A stretch of 64,000 bases of DNA, taken from positions 7,456,232 to 7,520,231 of the forward strand of contig OX030959.1 of assembly GCA_943735955.1 (NCBI GenBank), given 5' to 3'. This document shows positions 60,259-64,000 of this stretch, piece by piece. Numbering within the stretch: the stretch's first letter is position 1; the number at the start of each line of letters is the position of its first letter. The translations under genes were made by a program, and so were the position numbers. The notes below the pieces were generated by a model. The model did no database searches and was not told the origin of the DNA. It saw only the letters and a program-made list of their open reading frames with translations. This stretch comes from Piscicola geometra (lineage: Eukaryota; Annelida; Clitellata; Hirudinida; Piscicolidae).

Positions 60259-61042
60259 AGATGAGGATGAAAATGGAGAAGATGAAGAAAGAAGTGAAAA
60301 TAATTCACTTGTAAAAAAGTCATTTGTGCAAAAAAATCCTGTGTCGTTTTCTTCTCTGGTCGAGCGGAAGATGTTTTTGGAGAGAGAAATGCAGAGCATT
60401 GACGCCAAGGTTCGGAGACTGAACTCTCCCAGAGGGGTGGGCAGAGGACGGCCCTTCGAAAGACACCGAACCCCGCTCAGACCCACCCACTCGGATGCCA
60501 GTGGTCTCTACGCCAGGTACTTGGAAGCGAGCCTTGATGACCACTGCTACGATGACTACGCTCCACCGGCGCCTCCTTACGCTTGTGACCGAAACCTCGA
60601 CCGAAACCTCGACCGAAACAACGACCGAAACTTCGGTCTCGACAGTCAATCTCTGCTCGACTTGTTCGACGATGCTGACGTCATCATAATCGACGACGCG
60701 GACTTCAAACTGTCGCTGAATGACGTCCTGAGCGATAAAAGAAACGGGAATGAACCCGAATGCAAGACGACTTTGAGTAATATGATCAGGAATTGCGTCA
60801 AGAGTGGCCTTCGAAACTGCGTTCGGAATGGCGCCAGGTCCGTCTGCAGTTCTCCCGACATGTGCCGGAGGAGGAAGCCTTTGGACGCCGTGAGTTTGGT
60901 GGGCTTGAGACAAGGAGCTCAAAAGGGTCGAATAGGTTCAAGGTCAAATTTAAATAGGGTCAGTAGAGGTCAAACCCGGAGAAGGGTCGCTACGTCAAAG
61001 ACTAGGGGTATTTTAAGAAATGTCCGAAGATCTGAATTCTAA
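53417..61042 (+). CDS. Unrecognised giant modular protein, 2541 aa, uninterrupted ORF
   Basis: One frame of 7626 nt runs from an ATG in good context (AAAGCATGG; in-frame stop 21 nt upstream) to TAA, with AATAAA 22 nt beyond. Regions: residues 1-55 with several Cys; ~55-150 Asn/Ser/Lys-rich; ~150-530 Ser/Asn/Tyr-rich; ~530-630 Pro-rich; ~650-710 a dense Cys cluster; ~730-930 Thr/Pro/Gln-rich; ~938-1094 a second Cys-rich domain with PC-SPC spacing; ~1154-1231 a KEHS repeat; ~1300-1440 Lys/Glu-rich; coiled coils at ~1729-1760 and ~2032-2092; acidic ~2140-2300; basic C-terminus. TQT-like motifs (TYKDVQTD near 1472; GASTQTE near 2095) resemble dynein light chain LC8 ligands. No signal peptide or membrane segment is seen. 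I recognise no family. A cytoskeletal or sperm-structure role is only a guess from Cys/Pro repeats, coiled coils and TQT motifs. It is not repeat read-through: third positions vary and codon use stays gene-like over varied sequence. Confidence 0.82.
55371..55545 (+). other. Dense cysteine cluster in the 2541-aa protein
   Basis: About half the residues between ~652 and ~709 are Cys, in CCCCC, CCGYGNDCCCC and CCKTECCCC runs with Tyr/Asn/Arg between. TGT and TGC alternate, so it is not a simple microsatellite. Confidence 0.8.
56878..57107 (+). repeat. In-frame 12-bp repeat encoding (KEHS)n
   Basis: About 19 units of AGTAAAGAACAC with AGC/AGG/CAT variants encode tandem HSKE. Basic and acidic residues alternate. 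Shorter KGHS and KGRS variants lead in. Confidence 0.95.
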
Positions 61043-61063
61043 ATTTTGGATTTTATAAAAGTT

Positions 61064-61069
61064 AATAAA
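61064..61069 (+). promoter_or_regulatory. Poly(A) signal of the 2541-aa ORF
   Basis: AATAAA 22 nt after the stop codon. 61070-61425 is AT-rich with nothing else seen. Confidence 0.6.
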
Positions 61070-61429
61070 GTTTTTACTTATACGTTTTAATTTTTAATTT
61101 ATGTTATTATTTGCATTTGACCCAATTTAAAAACCACGCCAAAAGGCAATCACTTGGCATAAAAAATTGCATCTGAATCCCTTTTGAAGTGACTGGAGAA
61201 TATTTATCTTGAAAAACCCGCGTCTGATACGCTATAAGTTGCACCCCGACAGAAAAGTAAACTATTTAAAATAAAAATCCAATTAAAATTCAACCAAGTT
61301 ATTAAAATCTGCTACACTCTTTCCTATAAGATTCACACGACAACAAAAAACATACTAAACGACAAATAAAATAGAAGTTAATTCACAAATTTCAAATATA
61401 CTAGTCAATCATCGCGTCTAAGGCTTCAA

Positions 61430-63536
61430 TCATTCAGTATCACTATCAAGATCACTGGCCACATCTTCCTTTGCCTTTCGCATCCACTGGTTCAGTAAAG
61501 TGTCGCTGCCATCGTCTGTCAAGTCACTGCATGGCAGCAGCGGTGGTGAGATGGAAGGTTAGTGGTGGAGGATGTGAGATGGAAAGTGGGTAGGTAGGTG
61601 GTTGGGTATTGGTGGAGGTGGGGAAATTATAGATAGGTGATTGATGGGTGAGGAATGACAGTTTAATGGCGGATGGTTGAGAGAAGGGATGTGGATGATG
61701 AATGAAGGGTGGAAAGTAATTAGAGGGAGGAGGACTGAAATAGAAACTGAACCACCTTATTTTTTCCAGCAAAGTGTCTTCAGAGCCTCCTTTGGTAAGA
61801 GTCAAGGTATCATCATCAAAACCCCTTCTTCTGCCCCTCCTTTCCTCTTCCTCCTCATTTTCACTGCTCGACGCCTTGAAGGACTTGCCCCTGACAAAGA
61901 TTTGTCCGTTTGAAACCACCACGATGACAATTTCATCAACGACGAATTCCACCTATGACCACATCCTTCCACAAAAACCCTCCATTGTATTTATCCCACC
62001 CTTGACACCCTTGCACTCCAACACGCCATCACTCCACCAATGAATGCCCATACTCAAACCTTGGGGCTTCTTTTCTCTTCAGCAACTCTTCATCACACAA
62101 GTCACTAAATCGCCGTCTTATTTCAGTGAACTGGTGCAGTTTCTGGTGGTTGTGATGGGAAGGTGGTGACGAAATTGAATCACCATGTCCGACTACACTA
62201 AAGCACTCTTATTCACCCTAAAGCATCCCACCACACCACACCAAAGCACACAAGACCACAGCACCTCGCACAGAACAGTCCTTTCTTGCTTCATGAGTTT
62301 CGAAGCGTTGTTGAAAGTGCCTGAGTCCACTGGAGTGCCCTCCTATGTATCGTCGTGGTGTAGTTTTCAATAATCCATTTATCCATTCATCCATCCATTC
62401 ATCCATCTATTTATCCATCTATCCATCCATCCATCTATCCATCCATCCATTCATCCATCTATCCATTCATTCTTCACATCCTCATTCATCCATCCATCAA
62501 TTCATCCATCCATCCATCCGTTCATCCTTCCATCCATCCATCCATCCGTTTATCCATCCATGCATCCTTGCATCCATTTATCCAATCATGCATACCTCCA
62601 CTCCCATGGCCTGCAGCTTCATCATGACTCCCATGTAGATGTCCCTCTTGATGCTTCCCAACTCCTCCTCCATCCTTCCATCCATCCTTCCATTCATCCT
62701 TCCATCCATCCTTCCATCCATCCTTTTATCCTTCTTTCTATCCATCTTTCCCCAACTATCCTGCCTCAGGGTCAACCCCATTCTCATGACGTCACCATCA
62801 TCATCATCACCACCACGTGTGACCCTTTCAACCCCTTCTCTTCCTACAATCTGACCCTTGCTTTTACTGCTCTCCAATCTTCCTTCCATCACCCCCTCCA
62901 TGCCCTTCCCCACGCCCTGCCCCTGCCCCTCATCCTCTTCCGGGCTCTCAGACTCTGACGTCACATCCCAATCACTCGACTCCTCCGTCTCCTTGCCTTC
63001 TTCTTCTTCCTTCTGTCACGTGGTGTGTGTGTGTCACGTGGTGTGTGTGTCACGTGGTGTGTGTGTGTCACGTGGTTTAGGAAACTTGAAAGACATGCGC
63101 AAATTTTGTGAAATATATTTTGTTGATTGATTGATTGATTTTAAGAATGCATGCACAGAAGTCATTTTTAAGCAATTGAGAAATGCATGGGTTTGTGCAT
63201 GTGGTTGTGCATGGGTTGTGCATGTCTGATGCATGTCTGATGCATGTCTGGTGCATGTCTGATGCATGTCTGATGCATGTCTGGTGCATGTCTGATGCAT
63301 GTCTGATGCATGTCTGGTGCATGTCTGGTGCATGGAATGGTAGTATGCGACAAGTGGCTTCCAGTGGTCAAAGTGCTCCAAGACCACAAGATGAATGTGA
63401 TGCTAATGATGTTGTTGTTGTTGTTGTTATTGTTATTGTTTGTCTCACTTTGGATGGAGCTTGGAGTGCTTTGTTGTTTGGCGCTGTCTTCTTCCGGGTG
63501 TTCCTCCTGTTTCCGTGTTGTTGCCTCTTGTCTGTC
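61430..63536 (-). CDS. Unrecognised gene, last six exons (5' partial)
   Basis: Exons in transcript order: 63449-63536, 62596-63012, 62265-62342, 62038-62142, 61756-61952, 61430-61526 (stop 61430-61432). All phases agree, giving about 326 visible residues. The order is a basic segment ([14 protein letters not shown]), an acidic Glu/Ser segment ([18 protein letters not shown]), a Met-Asp-Gly-Arg stretch coded by GGAT repeats, then a compact region ([72 protein letters not shown]) and an acidic C-terminus ([19 protein letters not shown]). No membrane helix is certain; [17 protein letters not shown] looks like beta strands. I do not recognise the family. Confidence 0.7.
62365..62585. repeat. (CATC)n array in an intron of the 61.4-63.5 kb gene
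   Basis: CATCCATC/CATTCATC units between exons 62596-63012 and 62265-62342. A similar stretch (62665-62745) lies inside exon 62596-63012 and is translated. Confidence 0.9.
63016..63076. repeat. Four CACGTG E-boxes in a GT-rich mini-array
   Basis: CACGTG at 63017, 63035, 63051 and 63069, spaced 16-18 bp within GTGTGT. The array abuts the acceptor of exon 62596-63012. E-boxes bind bHLH factors in general; function here is not shown. Confidence 0.8.
63200..63337. repeat. 11-bp tandem repeat (TGATGCATGTC)n
   Basis: About a dozen units of TG(A/G)TGCATGTC in the intron between exons 63449-63536 and 62596-63012. Confidence 0.93.
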
Positions 63537-63654
63537 CTATGTTTATGAATTATAGAGGTTGTTGAAAAAAAGCAAACGAACAATTAATTGAATTGATTCA
63601 TCGATTTGAAGATAAATGAATGGATTAAATAATTAAAACGGGAAATCCTGAATG

Positions 63655-63870
63655 ATTGGATTGATGGGTGGATGGATGGATTGATGAATGGAAATATAAA
63701 TGAATAGAAGGATGGATGCTTGACCTTTGACTGGCATTCATGTTGGTGCCTAGAGGCGTGTTGCGTTGAGGGGATTGAGTGGATAAATGGGAGAAACTCC
63801 ACAGCGGTAGAGACTGGATGGATGGATGGTTGGATGGATGGATGGTTGGATGGATGGATAATAACAGAGA
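63655..63870. repeat. (GGAT)n-rich stretch
   Basis: GGATGGATGGTTGGAT units with unique sequence between. 63870-64000 shows no gene. Confidence 0.8.
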
Positions 63871-64000
63871 TGATGGATGTCTTATCAAAAATATAAAGCT
63901 GAATAAACGTAATAAATGCGAAGAAACAACAACGATATGTGGATTAAAACTGGAATAACATCAAAGAGACTTCAAAGCAACCACGAAACATGCAAAAATA

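Overview
This window is eukaryotic: long introns with GT/AG junctions, standard code, AATAAA poly(A) signals and metazoan gene families (an M13 neprilysin/ECE-type peptidase and a CUX/Cut-type homeobox gene). It looks like an invertebrate animal, but the clade cannot be fixed from the sequence. It is extremely rich in micro- and minisatellites, so most long open frames are repeat artefacts (poly-Val, -Thr, -His, -Ser, -Cys or -Ile). Real genes were found by following conserved protein segments across splice junctions and checking intron phase.

Layout. 1-600 (+): the 3' end of a CAMK-like protein kinase gene, with a possible extra terminal exon at 872-1044. 600-4490: microsatellite-filled intergenic DNA. 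4493-15663 (-): a complete 18-exon M13 metallopeptidase gene. The exons sum to 2391 nt, giving 796 aa with consistent phases, and most introns are filled largely by their own tandem repeat. 15.7-21.1 kb: a transposon-rich gap with a tRNA-like SINE split by a 1.1-kb hAT element that carries a LINE fragment, duplicated palindromes and a small ORF. 21404-33626 (-): a CUX/Cut-type gene with coiled-coil exons, two visible CUT domains and a CUX-class homeodomain, full of Asn/Gln/Ser runs. 33.7-53.4 kb: mostly satellites, including a 6.6-kb array of a 19-bp unit with higher-order structure (37706-44345), long pure (TA)n and (CA)n tracts, two neighbouring hAT elements with target-site duplications, and a few weak minus-strand gene candidates. 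53417-61042 (+): one uninterrupted 2541-aa ORF for an unrecognised modular protein (Asn/Ser-rich, Pro-rich, Cys clusters, a KEHS tetrapeptide repeat, coiled coils, acidic runs, basic tail). 61430-63536 (-): the last six exons of an unrecognised gene whose 5' end lies beyond the window.

The genes do not form an obvious functional unit. The peptidase is a type II membrane ectoenzyme, the CUX protein a nuclear DNA-binding factor, and the kinase a signalling enzyme. The most novel items are the giant single-exon orphan protein, the 19-bp satellite with nested higher-order periods, the satellite-filled introns of the peptidase gene (one is a tandem array of splice-donor consensus) and the nested transposon locus.
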